Source: Phycisphaerae bacterium
GTDB taxonomy: Bacteria > Planctomycetota > Phycisphaerae > SM23-33
Assembly: GCA_030745875.1 (NCBI GenBank)
Contig: JASLNT010000003.1
Span: forward strand, 1-64,000
Length of the DNA: 64,000 bases
Direction: 5' to 3'
Shown: piece after piece, positions 25,520 through 35,000 of the stretch
Position numbering within the stretch: the first letter of the stretch is position 1
Layout: the number at the start of each line of letters is the position of its first letter
Notes under the pieces: generated by a model
What the model was told of the DNA's origin: nothing
The model's database searches: none
The model's input: only the letters and a program-made list of their open reading frames with translations
Made by a program: the position numbers and the translations under genes

Positions 25520-26884
25520 CTACTTGCCCGATTTCGCCCGCGGGGCGGTGCTGGGTTTGATCCGGTAAGTTCTGGCGACGGGTTGGTTGGCTTTGTAGAT
25601 CTTGTCTTCGTATTCGGATTTCAGCTTGAGCAGTTCGGCGACCTTCTTGTCGAAATCCGGTTTGAATTTCTTGTACTCTTCCGTGCCGAGTTTGCCCGGC
25701 CGGGTGAACTTGCCCCGTAACCGGAGCCATTGCCCTCGCAGCGGACGGATCGCTTTAGCGTTTCGCTCCTTGTTCAGCATCGCCACCTTGAGAGCCTGTT
25801 GATACTGTGGGGTCTTTTCGTTGCTTTGCAGTTCGATCTTCGCGGCCAGGCGGTTGTGCGGATAAGTTCCCACCACAACATCGTCGATGATCAGGTCGTA
25901 GCGTCCGGGCTTCAGTCCGGAGATCGTTATGCGTTCGTTGCTCTTTTTGTGTCCGGCCTTGGTCAGTTCGTAGCCCAGTTTCGCCTCGGACGGGAGCACC
26001 CAGGGCAGGGCTTTTGCCTTGAAAACGAAGCTCAGCCCGTCGCCTTCGGCTTTAATGTCGGAAACCTCGCCGTTGCGAACGTAGGCTTTCCACCGGCCTT
26101 TGCGTTGATTGATTACAACGGCGCTTACCTGGGCGGCGGCATTCATCTGGTCCAGCACTGCAAACGCCATAACCGCCTGCCCGCCGGCGTCGGGATGGAC
26201 CGCATCGGGTATCATGGTGAACTTTGGGTTCTCGGCCTGTTGCTTCTGCGTCAGGTTGCCCATAAAGGTCGCCATGTCGACGTAGCCCTGACCGTAGCGG
26301 ACCGCCTGGTCGCGGCACCACGCTCCGTAAAACGCCAGCACCGCGCTGTAGTAGGCGGTGACCGCCTTGACCTGCTCGGGATTCCCGGCGATCCACCTGG
26401 GCGGGCGGGTTTCCGAAACGCGCGAATCGTACATCGTGGGGCCCATCAGGATAGCCTTGGCGCCGATGGCTGCGATCTTCTTGCGCACAGTCGTCATGTC
26501 TTTTTCGTAACTGGCGAAGGTCTCGTGATCGAAATGCTTGTACAGCCCGTCGTTCATTCCCAGAAGCACGGTCACGTATTTCGGTTTGAACACCGCAACG
26601 TCGGCGTCGAAGCGCGAGACGGCGTCGTCGGCGCGATCTCCGCTTACGCCTGCGTTATGGAAGTTGATCCGCCTGTCGGGGTATCGCGTGTAGTAGTAGT
26701 CCTCGATGTACTGCGTGTAGAGGCATTGGTGCGTTATGCTGTCGCCCAGAAACACCAGCGTATCTCCATCCTGCAGATCGATTGACGACAGGGGCGCCAA
26801 CGGGTCCGCCGCAAGAGTCGCTGTCGACAACATCGCCAAAACAACACACAGTACGACTGAAAGCCTGGTGCGATGGACGGTCAT
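25520..26884 (-). CDS. secreted SGNH/GDSL hydrolase
   Basis: 454 residues. ATG at 26884 has AGGAG six bases upstream, and a signal peptide ends near ATLAADP. The SGNH blocks are FLGDSITHQC (nucleophile S49), AGVSGDRADD, LLGMNDG and DAVHPDAGG, giving Ser/Gly/Asn/His of an acyl esterase. In this context de-O-acetylation of glycans is likely (inference). The C-terminal third after ~300 is an added beta region plus a Lys-rich helical tail. It lies 89 bases downstream of the sugar porter on the same strand, so one operon with the porter and kinase is plausible. Confidence 0.9.
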   Translation of the reverse strand: MTVHRTRLSVVLCVVLAMLSTATLAADPLAPLSSIDLQDGDTLVFLGDSITHQCLYTQYIEDYYYTRYPDRRINFHNAGVSGDRADDAVSRFDADVAVFKPKYVTVLLGMNDGLYKHFDHETFASYEKDMTTVRKKIAAIGAKAILMGPTMYDSRVSETRPPRWIAGNPEQVKAVTAYYSAVLAFYGAWCRDQAVRYGQGYVDMATFMGNLTQKQQAENPKFTMIPDAVHPDAGGQAVMAFAVLDQMNAAAQVSAVVINQRKGRWKAYVRNGEVSDIKAEGDGLSFVFKAKALPWVLPSEAKLGYELTKAGHKKSNERITISGLKPGRYDLIIDDVVVGTYPHNRLAAKIELQSNEKTPQYQQALKVAMLNKERNAKAIRPLRGQWLRLRGKFTRPGKLGTEEYKKFKPDFDKKVAELLKLKSEYEDKIYKANQPVARTYRIKPSTAPRAKSGK

Positions 26885-26973
26885 AAGAAGCTCCTGTTTT
26901 AGGTTATGTCAGCGTGAAAAGAGCTCCGGCAGATTACGCGCCGGAGCCCTTTCTCGCCAGTGTTTACTGTCGA

Positions 26974-28572
26974 TTATTCGATGCCGAGTTTCTGCGACAT
27001 CTCTTCAAGCGTAAAGCCCTTGGTCTCGGGCACCATGACCTTGACCCACAGAAGCTGCAGGACCATCATGAAGCAGAAGAAACCGAAGATGTATCCGGTG
27101 GAGACCACTGCGGCGACCATCGGATACAGCGTCGCCATTCCGGCGGCGAAGACCCAGTGAGTCGAACTTCCCAGAGCCTGGCCGGCGGCGCGATGATCGT
27201 TGGGGAATATCTCGGAGATGAACACCCAGATCACGGCGCCCTGGCCGATAGCGTGAGCGGCGATGAAACCGATCAGGCAGACCAGCACCAGCGGGCTCAG
27301 TAGTCCAAGCTTCTCTCCGGCGGCGGTCTTGGTGTCGTCCGCGATTTTCTGCACGTCGGCGTCGGTTGCGTCGTCAGGTATCACCACCGGATCGCCGTCG
27401 TAGCTCTCGGACTGTGAAGCCTCAACCAGGGCGACTTTGGCGTCGGCGTACTTCTTGAGGGTCTCGGCCTTGTCCTCGGCGGTCATGAACGTCTTGCCTT
27501 CCTTGGCCGATATGGCCGCCTTCGTGCTGTTGGAAAGGTCTATCGAACTGGAGACCACGTCGAAGGCGGGATTTGACAGGAATGCGAACGCACAGAATCC
27601 CAGCGACAGGATGTATCCGAACGAACCGATGTACAGCAGCGAGCGTCGCCCGATCTTGTCGATCAGCCACAGGCCCACGAACGTGAAGATCAGGTTCGTA
27701 GCGCCAAGCGAGACCGCCGACAGCGTTGCGTTCTCCAGCCCGGCCAGCGCCAGCAGACGCGGAGCAAAGTAGAAAACAATGTTGATTCCGGACAGTTGGT
27801 TGAACATCGCGATCAGGAACGCCAGCATGATCGGCAAACGAAGTCGTGAGGTGAAGAACTTGCTGGTCTTTTCCGTACCGACCTTGGTCAGCTCGACCTC
27901 GGCGACCAGCGATTCTATCTGCTCGTCGGTGAATTCGGGATTGATCTGGCGGAAGACCGCTGCGCCTTCCTGTCGCTTCTTGGCGTGCGTGATCAGCCAA
28001 CGCGGACTCTCGGGCAGGGTGAACGCCATAAGGGTGTAGATCGCCGCGGGAATAGCTTCAGCTCCCAGCATCCATCGCCAGGCGATTGCTTCGCTCAACG
28101 TCTCTTTTAGAATGGTGTTTGACACCAGAGCGATGAGAATGCCGAAAACGATGTTGAACTGGAACATGCCCGCCAGCTTTCCGCGACTCTCGGCGGGTGA
28201 TATCTCCGAGATGAACATCGGGGCGGCGACTGTTGAGGCGCCCACTCCCAGTCCGCCGATGAACCGTGCGATCATGAACGTGTAAACGTCCTGTGCGACG
28301 CCCGACCCGACCGCGGAAACGAAGTACAGCACGCCGACCCAGATCAGTGTCTTCTTCCGGCCGTATTTGGCGGTCGGAATGCCGCCGAAGATGGCGCCGA
28401 GCACCGTCCCCCACAACGCCGCACCCACCGCCCAACCGTGAACCGCACCGCTGAGCTTCCAGAGATTCTGTATCTGCCTCTCGGCTCCGGAGATCACGAT
28501 CGTGTCGAACCCGAAAAGGAAGCCCGCCAGCGCCGCGGTTATCGACCAGTAGATCAAACGCTGATGTTTCAT
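26974..28572 (-). CDS. MFS sugar porter with an unusually long TM9-TM10 loop
   Basis: 532 residues from ATG 28572 (AAAGGA six bases upstream), twelve transmembrane helices. Sugar-porter signatures are present: GRKKTL (71-76), RFIGGLGVGAS, PESPRWLI (188-194), GRR at 309 and VPETKGFTLEEM at the C-terminus. It should import a hexose or related sugar with protons through the inner membrane. Odd: between helices 9 and 10 there is a hydrophilic stretch of about 90 residues (334-424, Lys/Ala/Asp-rich) where bacterial relatives have a short loop. The gene starts 13 bases after the PfkB kinase stop, so uptake and phosphorylation are coupled. Confidence 0.9.
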   Translation of the reverse strand: MKHQRLIYWSITAALAGFLFGFDTIVISGAERQIQNLWKLSGAVHGWAVGAALWGTVLGAIFGGIPTAKYGRKKTLIWVGVLYFVSAVGSGVAQDVYTFMIARFIGGLGVGASTVAAPMFISEISPAESRGKLAGMFQFNIVFGILIALVSNTILKETLSEAIAWRWMLGAEAIPAAIYTLMAFTLPESPRWLITHAKKRQEGAAVFRQINPEFTDEQIESLVAEVELTKVGTEKTSKFFTSRLRLPIMLAFLIAMFNQLSGINIVFYFAPRLLALAGLENATLSAVSLGATNLIFTFVGLWLIDKIGRRSLLYIGSFGYILSLGFCAFAFLSNPAFDVVSSSIDLSNSTKAAISAKEGKTFMTAEDKAETLKKYADAKVALVEASQSESYDGDPVVIPDDATDADVQKIADDTKTAAGEKLGLLSPLVLVCLIGFIAAHAIGQGAVIWVFISEIFPNDHRAAGQALGSSTHWVFAAGMATLYPMVAAVVSTGYIFGFFCFMMVLQLLWVKVMVPETKGFTLEEMSQKLGIE

Positions 28573-28585
28573 ACTGTGTCCTTTC

Positions 28586-29476
28586 TTACGCCTTAAAAGA
28601 CTCGGGCAGTGGAGGAACTGCGCCGTGCTGTGTGCAGACAAAACCCGCAAGGGCGTTTGCCTCTTTGTTTATCTGATCCAACGGCTTGTCGTTAAGAAAT
28701 CCCATTATCATCGACGCGGTGAACGCATCGCCCGCGCCGACCGTGTTTATAACGTTGATCTCCGGCGGAGATGCAGAACTCGATTCGGTCGGCGTGACCA
28801 TCAAGGCTCCTTTTTCGCCCATCGTCAGCGCAACGAGCTTCAGGTCGAATTCCCTGATGATCGCGTCGACAATCTCCCGGTCCGAACCCTCGGCGCCGAC
28901 AAGCTCGGCTGCTATGGGCAGTTCCTCGTCGTTCAGCTTGAGAACATTGGCTGACTCAAGCGAGCTACGGATGATTTCATCGTTGTAGAAATGCTGCCTT
29001 ATGTTGATGTCGAACACGCGGAGGCAGTCGGGCCTGGTTGCGGCCAGGAATCTCGTGATAGTATCGCGCGAAACCCCATTACGCTGACACAACGACCCGA
29101 AGCACACCGCATCGAGTTGCGGAGCAAGGGCGCCCATCGCTTCGGTCATTGGAATGTTGTCCCAGGCTACGCCTTCTTTAATCTCGTATTCGGGCTTGCC
29201 CTCGTCGTCCAGCGTCACGATCACCACGCCTGTCTCACAGGTTTCGCTGTCGGCCAGGCACGAAGTGTCAACACCGTGGTTATCCAGGAACTCCCGCGCC
29301 ATCGCACCGCGCTGATCTTTTCCGATGCAGCTTACAACGTACGTTTTGGCGCCGAGAGAATGACTGTGACACGTAAAGTTAGCCGGAGCCCCGCCGAACT
29401 TCTCCCCCTCGGGAAAAGCATCCCAAAGAACCTCCCCGAGACCGCACACCTTGAAACCGGTTTTGCCTTCGCCCAT
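28586..29476 (-). CDS. PfkB-family carbohydrate kinase (fructokinase-like)
   Basis: 296 residues from ATG 29476 (GAGG six bases upstream); seven more codons are possible to 29497. VCGLGEVLWDAFPEG and FGGAPANFTCHS form the N-terminal sugar-binding part (GGAPAN is typical of fructokinases). NTVGAGDAF with catalytic D250 is the PfkB signature 2. It phosphorylates a sugar with ATP in the cytoplasm, first step after uptake. It is the first gene of an operon with the sugar porter. Fructose is the best guess; other ketoses or hexoses are possible. Confidence 0.88.
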   Translation of the reverse strand: MGEGKTGFKVCGLGEVLWDAFPEGEKFGGAPANFTCHSHSLGAKTYVVSCIGKDQRGAMAREFLDNHGVDTSCLADSETCETGVVIVTLDDEGKPEYEIKEGVAWDNIPMTEAMGALAPQLDAVCFGSLCQRNGVSRDTITRFLAATRPDCLRVFDINIRQHFYNDEIIRSSLESANVLKLNDEELPIAAELVGAEGSDREIVDAIIREFDLKLVALTMGEKGALMVTPTESSSASPPEINVINTVGAGDAFTASMIMGFLNDKPLDQINKEANALAGFVCTQHGAVPPLPESFKA

Positions 29477-29697
29477 CTCTGGCCTCACTGAATACAACCA
29501 ATACCCTGTCGGACATCGACAATTGGATTACATTTGCCCGTGCTTTTGCAGTAATAATGTCATGCTGTACGACACCCGTCAACAGGTTTAATTGTCGTCC
29601 GACGTAAGCTGCTGGTAAATAAGCAACTATGCGACATCCTGGATCGAAGCCGGCCGCGGCGGCCCCGGAAGCTTTCGGCCTGTGGGGGCGAGGGGCT

Positions 29698-31911
29698 TCA
29701 GTTGGATGCGGCCTGGGCTTTGATGTACTCCCTGATGTTCGCCGCTTCGGTCTTTTCCCACTTGAGGCGCTGATTGTGGACCTTCATATACAGCGCTTTG
29801 TCCTCGGGCTTCATCCCTTCGGTCCAGGAGCCCGAATGCGGCAGCGCCAGGTCGATCCAGCAGGCGATTTTGTCCATCTCCTGGCGGGTCATTTTCACCT
29901 TCTCGTGCCCTTTGGTCAGAAGAGTTATCAGCGGGCTCTTCGACGATCCGCAGGAGTACGGAGGCAGCAGCGTCGGTATCGACCATCGCCCGATCCAGTT
30001 CAGGTATTTCGACTTCTCGGCGATAACGCCCAACCGTTGACTGGTGTCGTTCGCCGGTCCTCGCGCTCTCCCGGTTGAGATCAGTTCGTGGTACGCCCGG
30101 TTCCAGTTCTTGCGCGCCGATCCGTCCCAAACGGGTTCGGCGGTAAGGTTGGGCGGTTTGGTCTTTCCGCCTTTGTGGCACTTAACGCACTTGGCGTCGA
30201 AGATCGGCTGGATCATCTTGGGGAAGCTGAAGCCCTTGTTGGAGATGTCGTAGAACGGTTCGAGCGGTTTGACGCCCTTCTTCATCGCCATCGTAACCGC
30301 CGACTTGCCCGCCGCGGTCCGGTTCTTGTCTTCGTGGCAACCGATACAACCAAACCGCTCGCCGGGCATCAGCGTCGACCAGGACCGCATAGACTGTGCG
30401 ACGTGCCCGTTTTCGTCGATCGCCTGGAAGTAAACCGGAGTGCGCGCAGGAACTTCGAATGCGGCCGACCCGTCTTCGTAAACCGGAGCCTCGCCTAGAA
30501 CGATCTTCACATCCCAGGCAGCCAGATCGCTGATCGTCGAAGGTCCGTGCTTGCGCCCGATATCGGTCGCCATGAAATCGAGCGCCACCACGCGCACTTT
30601 CTTTATCGATCCGCGCTTAACGCCCTTCAGGCCCGGTCCGTGATAGATGTCCTGAATCGTAAATACGCCTGTCTTCTTCCGCCAGTCGATCGGGTAAGCC
30701 GGTTGGGGCGGACGCTGGCGCGGCGCCAGCGGGATCGGCTGGTTGCAGGAGATGTTCGGATCCGACGCCAGCAGAACCCGCTGACCGTCTATGTTCATGA
30801 AGTATATCCCGAATCGTTTCTGTCGCTGGGTGCGGAAGGTCACCAGGTAATTCTTCTCGTCCAGCGGATACGGATACTGCCACTGATCGCCCCTCTGCCC
30901 GTAGCGGTCGATCTTTATCACGCCTTTGCCTTCAAGAGATTCGACCGGAGCGACAAGCGTCACGCCGCTGGTCTCCTGGCGGCCCTTTGACGGATCGATA
31001 ATCGCGAGCTTTCCGCGCTGGTGGGTGTGATGCCCCGACAGGACGGCGAGGACCTTTCTCGTGCCCGGAATCCCGCGCGCGTGGAGAATCGTCGTCGGGA
31101 AATACGAGTTGTTCCCGTAAAACTCGGTCTGCTGGGCGCCGTTGGGATACATGCGGAAGAGCGGTTGGGGGTAGATCTGCCCGCGATCGTTGTATTCCCA
31201 TCGCGTGTAGGTCACCAGCCCGGTCGTCGGATGAACCTGCGGATAGTTGCTGTGGACCTGGTCGAACCCGATCCGGCGCATGTGCTTGCCGTCCTTGTTC
31301 ATCAGGTACATGTTGCATACGCTCACGTGCCAGCAGTCAACGTTTTGAATGCACCGCGTCGAACTGAACATTATGTTCCCGTCCGGCAGATAGATCCCCT
31401 CGTAGTCCGCCATTCCCAGACCGAAGGTGAGCTGGCGGACCTTCTTAGAGGCCGCATCCATCTCGTACAGGTGATAGTCATCCCCGCGGGCCGACTTCTT
31501 CCATGAAAAAAGTATCCGCTTGCCGTCGAACGACACGTCCGGGTCGCGGAACACGCCGTCTTTATCTTCGAGCAGAGTTGTAATTTTCACGGCGTAATCG
31601 TCGCCGATCTCCAGCAGGCACAAGCTCGAACCGCCTTTGAAGTTGAACTCCTTGACTCGCCCCGAGGGGTTCAGCGTGTCTTCGTTGCTGACCGCGTCGG
31701 TGTAGGCGTAGTGCGACCCGCCCATGTCAAAATGCTTGGTGAATACGATGCGCCTGATCTTGTCGATATGCGGCGCCAGCAGCTTTTTCGCAGACGCGTC
31801 GGCCGGGCCGAGATCGGCGGGCTCGGCGGCGTACGACCGCGAGACAAACGGCGACAGACCGACCAAAACGCAACCCAGAACAAACGCACACAAACGCCTG
31901 AAAGCAGTCAT
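29698..31911 (-). CDS. HzsA-like secreted dihaem protein with PD40 propeller
   Basis: 737 residues from ATG 31911, with GAGG ten bases upstream (an ATG at 31920 is also in frame). The signal peptide ends near SRSYAAEP. Residues ~35-400 form a PD40/WD40-like beta-propeller (SFDGKRILFSWKKS, YLPDGNIMFSSTR). Residues ~410-620 match the middle domain of the hydrazine synthase alpha subunit. Haem c motifs are CIGCH (~522) and CVKCH (~575), then a helical cytochrome-like C-terminus. Anammox HzsA has a similar two-haem plan, but no hzsB or hzsC lies nearby, so hydrazine synthesis is not implied. It is divergent from the FAD oxidoreductase. Two paralogues follow in the window. Likely periplasmic; reaction unknown. 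Confidence 0.85.
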   Translation of the reverse strand: MTAFRRLCAFVLGCVLVGLSPFVSRSYAAEPADLGPADASAKKLLAPHIDKIRRIVFTKHFDMGGSHYAYTDAVSNEDTLNPSGRVKEFNFKGGSSLCLLEIGDDYAVKITTLLEDKDGVFRDPDVSFDGKRILFSWKKSARGDDYHLYEMDAASKKVRQLTFGLGMADYEGIYLPDGNIMFSSTRCIQNVDCWHVSVCNMYLMNKDGKHMRRIGFDQVHSNYPQVHPTTGLVTYTRWEYNDRGQIYPQPLFRMYPNGAQQTEFYGNNSYFPTTILHARGIPGTRKVLAVLSGHHTHQRGKLAIIDPSKGRQETSGVTLVAPVESLEGKGVIKIDRYGQRGDQWQYPYPLDEKNYLVTFRTQRQKRFGIYFMNIDGQRVLLASDPNISCNQPIPLAPRQRPPQPAYPIDWRKKTGVFTIQDIYHGPGLKGVKRGSIKKVRVVALDFMATDIGRKHGPSTISDLAAWDVKIVLGEAPVYEDGSAAFEVPARTPVYFQAIDENGHVAQSMRSWSTLMPGERFGCIGCHEDKNRTAAGKSAVTMAMKKGVKPLEPFYDISNKGFSFPKMIQPIFDAKCVKCHKGGKTKPPNLTAEPVWDGSARKNWNRAYHELISTGRARGPANDTSQRLGVIAEKSKYLNWIGRWSIPTLLPPYSCGSSKSPLITLLTKGHEKVKMTRQEMDKIACWIDLALPHSGSWTEGMKPEDKALYMKVHNQRLKWEKTEAANIREYIKAQAASN

Positions 31912-32110
31912 AAGCTCCATACCTCATATCCGCGCGACAGCCCCGCACGGTCAAACAACATTGTACCCAACAAGTACTAACGCCGACTACCCCAAAGAAT
32001 CGCAAGATTCAGTGCGTGCCCCGATGGGTGTCGGAACTTCCCCTTGCGCTCCGGGGTCGCTATGATTCAGTTTTCCGACGACACAGTAACATCGCGAAAG
32101 GACTCTAAGC

Positions 32111-33346
32111 ATGAAACGGCGAAGTCTTCTCAAGGCCGCCTCAGCCGGCGCCGGGGCGATGGCGATTGGGCCCCTGGTTACCCACGCCGAAGTCACACCC
32201 GACGGCGGCGTGCCGGATAAAGCTGACGTCGTCGTTGTCGGCGGCGGGACGGCGGGAACGATTGCGGCGATCCAGGCCGCCCGGGCGGGTGCGAAAACAG
32301 TCCTGATCGAACGCGGCAGCCAACTGGGCGGAACGACAACCGTGGGAGGAGTTGCGTTTCCCGGTTTGTTCCACGCCTGGGGCAAGCAGGTGATCGCCGG
32401 TATCGGATGGGATCTGGTTCGCACCAGCGTCGAACTCGACGGTGGGAAGCTGCCCGATTTCACGAAACCGACAGGCCATCACTGGAAGCTCCAGGTGCTG
32501 ATCAATCCGTATCTCTACGCAGCGCTGGCTGAAGAGGCGTGCCTGAAGGCAGGGGTGACGATCTGCTACTATGAATTCCCGCTGTCGGTCAAGGCCGACA
32601 ACGACGGCTGGATGGTCGAATGCGCAGGACCGGGAACTCGACGCATGCTGGCGTGCAAACAATTGATCGACTGCACCGGCGGCGCCGACGTGGTTGGAAT
32701 GCTCAAGCTCCCTCGACTCCGCGAGAAAGAGACCCAGCCGGGGTCAATGCTGTTCAAGGTCGGCGATTCGTTCCACCCCGGCCGCGAAAGGCTCCATGCG
32801 GTCTACGTTCACGGCGCCGATTCGTCGACGTCCGTCACGCGAACCCGCGCGACTCTGACCGGCAGGCAGACCATGCTGAAGAAGATCCGCAAGGGCCTGT
32901 CGCGGAGGCGGCTGGTCCAGATGCAGGCCGAAGCATCGTTTCGCGAGAGCCACCGCATTAACGGACAGACAGTGATAACCCACAAGGATTACGTCTCGGG
33001 ACGCCTGTTCGCCGACGCGATCTGCTACGCGTATTATCCCGTCGACCTGCACACCCGCAGCGGCGTCAGGCCAAAGCAACTGGCAAGAGGCGTTGTCCCG
33101 ACGATCCCGCTGAGCGCCCTGATCCCAAAAAACAGCCGCAACATAATGGTCGCCGGTCGCAGCGTAAGCTCCGATCGCCTGGCCAACTCCGGGCTGCGCG
33201 TCCAGGCTCCGTGCATGGCGATGGGTCAGGCCGCCGGAGCAGCCGCCGCCCTGGCCGCCCAGCGCAAAACAACGCCTCTGAAACTGCCCCTGGAAGACAT
33301 CCGCAGTCTCCTGACCAAACACGGAGCAATTGTCCCCAAGACGTAA
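32111..33346 (+). CDS. exported FAD-dependent oxidoreductase
   Basis: 411 residues with AAAGGA eight bases before ATG. A Tat-like signal (MKRRSLLKAASAGAGA) precedes VVVVGGGTAGTIAAIQAARAG (FAD-binding GxGxxG near 40-60) and IERGSQLGGTTTVGG. The C-terminal NIMVAGRSVSSDRLANSGLR and GQAAGAAAALAA close the Rossmann fold as in the FAD_oxidored family common in planctomycetes. The substrate is unknown; oxidation of a sugar or sugar derivative is suggested by context. It is divergent from an HzsA-like gene and followed by a STAS gene. Confidence 0.88.
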   Translation: MKRRSLLKAASAGAGAMAIGPLVTHAEVTPDGGVPDKADVVVVGGGTAGTIAAIQAARAGAKTVLIERGSQLGGTTTVGGVAFPGLFHAWGKQVIAGIGWDLVRTSVELDGGKLPDFTKPTGHHWKLQVLINPYLYAALAEEACLKAGVTICYYEFPLSVKADNDGWMVECAGPGTRRMLACKQLIDCTGGADVVGMLKLPRLREKETQPGSMLFKVGDSFHPGRERLHAVYVHGADSSTSVTRTRATLTGRQTMLKKIRKGLSRRRLVQMQAEASFRESHRINGQTVITHKDYVSGRLFADAICYAYYPVDLHTRSGVRPKQLARGVVPTIPLSALIPKNSRNIMVAGRSVSSDRLANSGLRVQAPCMAMGQAAGAAAALAAQRKTTPLKLPLEDIRSLLTKHGAIVPKT

Positions 33347-33418
33347 ACGCCTCACATACGACAGATCCGAAACAATGCGATTGTCGACATATCCGACAAG
33401 GCCCGCTAGAATGTGCAT

Positions 33419-33799
33419 ATGCAATTCTACGAGCACGAGATCGATAACGACATCCTGATCATCGCCGCCGACGGAGGGATCGACAGGCACACGCGCAAGG
33501 AATTCGTCGAGCGGATACTCGAGTTGGTCGAAGGCGGTATGACCAAGATAATCGTCGACTGCCAGAAGCTCACGTATATCTCCAGTTGGGGCCTCGGTAT
33601 GCTGCTGCGTCTGCATAAACGGGCCAAGACGGCCGGCGGAGAAGTGAAGATCGCCAACGTTCACAGCCGCATCGTCGAACTGCTGAGAATCACGCGTCTG
33701 AACAAGATATTCGGAATCTATCCGAGCGTTAATCGCGCCCGCCTGGAATTCAGGCCCAAGAACGCCGGCGCGAATGACGAATCGAACTCACCCGACTGA
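33419..33799 (+). CDS. STAS-domain anti-sigma-factor antagonist-like protein
   Basis: 126 residues from ATG 33419; GTG at 33413 is two codons upstream in frame. The whole protein is one STAS domain: DILIIAADGGIDRHT, KIIVDCQKLTYISSWGLGML and a C-terminal helix with RITRLNKIF. S55/S56 occupy the position of the serine phosphorylated in SpoIIAA-like proteins (D-S-x-G-x-x-x-L). It would act in the cytoplasm in partner switching with an anti-sigma kinase, but no kinase or sigma factor is nearby. It is 17 bases upstream of the sialidase-like gene. Confidence 0.87.
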   Translation: MQFYEHEIDNDILIIAADGGIDRHTRKEFVERILELVEGGMTKIIVDCQKLTYISSWGLGMLLRLHKRAKTAGGEVKIANVHSRIVELLRITRLNKIFGIYPSVNRARLEFRPKNAGANDESNSPD

Positions 33800-33816
33800 C
33801 GGCAAGGAGTTGGGGT

Positions 33817-34896
33817 ATGCAGGACCATGCGACGTGTGCTCGGACCGTCTCGAGGAAACCTCGGTGCAATCTGTGGTTTGGGCTGTTCGTTTTGTCGAGC
33901 GTGGTCATGGCGTCTTTCGCCTGCGGTCCGGCCGCATCAGCAACCCGACGCCCCGCCGCAACAACCGCCCCAACCGCCGGGCCGCACATCGGCATGAAAC
34001 TCCTGTCGGTCCGAAAGATATGGGACAAGGGAAGACACAACGCTTTTACCGATCTGATCGAATTCGACGGGCGCGTATATTGCGCCTTCCGTGAGGCGGC
34101 CGGGCATGTCTCGCCGGACGGGAAGATCCGCATCCTGGTCTCCAGAGACCTCAAAACGTGGAAGTCGTCAGCGCTGCTCGCCATGAAGGGGATGGATCTG
34201 CGGGACGCCAAGATATCTCAAACGCCCGACGGACGGTTAATGATCCTCGGCGGAGCGGCGCCGAGAAAGGCCCGCGAATCGGTGGCCACCGGCAGCTTCG
34301 TGTCGTTCTCCAAAGACGGAGCCTCGTGGACCGCGCCAAAGCTCGTGGGCGATCCAAAGCGATGGATATGGCGCATCACGTGGTGTGGAAAAAAGGGCTA
34401 CGCAGTGGACTACAGCTCCGGTAAGACCGCCCTGCTGGTCACGGACAACGGTCTTGATTACCGAACGCTGCTGTCGCCGATGTGCCCCAGGGGAACACCC
34501 AACGAAGCGACTCTGCGGTTCGCCAAAGACGGAACATCCTATTGCCTGCAGCGCCGCCGGGGAACGGCTTTGATAGGTCGGGCGCGGGCTCCTTACAAGC
34601 AATGGACCTGGCGCGATCTGGGCAGGTACGTCGGCGGTCCGGACTTGATCCGCCTGCCGAACGGAACGTGGATCGGAGCCGGACGCTTTCTCAAGCCCAA
34701 AACGCACACCGCCCTGTTCGCCCTCGACGTTGACAGCGGTAAGATCGGCAATGTGCTCAAGCTGCCCAGCGGCGGAGATACGAGCTATCCCGGGCTGCTG
34801 TTGCGCGACGACGTGCTGTGGGTCAGTTACTATTCCAGCCACGAAGGCAAAACCAGCATATACCTCGCCCGCGTGCAGATCGCCGCAACGAGGTGA
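33817..34896 (+). CDS. secreted sialidase-like beta-propeller protein
   Basis: 359 residues. AAGGAG is seven bases before ATG 33817. A hydrophobic signal (LWFGLFVLSSVVMASFAC) ends in a possible lipobox SFAC, so it may be a lipoprotein. The mature part has the Asp-box-like repeats of six-bladed sialidase folds: FTDLIEFDGRVYCAFREAAGH, ILVSRDLKTWKSSA, VSFSKDGASWTAP. The arginine triad and nucleophilic Tyr of true sialidases are not all evident, so it may be a different glycosidase or a binding propeller. It follows the STAS gene closely. Confidence 0.8.
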   Translation: MQDHATCARTVSRKPRCNLWFGLFVLSSVVMASFACGPAASATRRPAATTAPTAGPHIGMKLLSVRKIWDKGRHNAFTDLIEFDGRVYCAFREAAGHVSPDGKIRILVSRDLKTWKSSALLAMKGMDLRDAKISQTPDGRLMILGGAAPRKARESVATGSFVSFSKDGASWTAPKLVGDPKRWIWRITWCGKKGYAVDYSSGKTALLVTDNGLDYRTLLSPMCPRGTPNEATLRFAKDGTSYCLQRRRGTALIGRARAPYKQWTWRDLGRYVGGPDLIRLPNGTWIGAGRFLKPKTHTALFALDVDSGKIGNVLKLPSGGDTSYPGLLLRDDVLWVSYYSSHEGKTSIYLARVQIAATR

Positions 34897-35000
34897 TCGA
34901 GGGAATCCCGGCTTGTTCGGCGAGGCGGTTTCGATATAATCTTTGGACACTCCCGCGGCGACTACGCGGGCGAAACCTCAAAATGGAGGCTTATCGAGCC

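Noticed and set aside
29698-31911. Anammox hydrazine synthase
   Set aside because: Only the alpha-like subunit is present, in three divergent copies, with sulfatases and sugar genes around it and no beta or gamma subunit. The name HzsA-like refers to domain similarity only.
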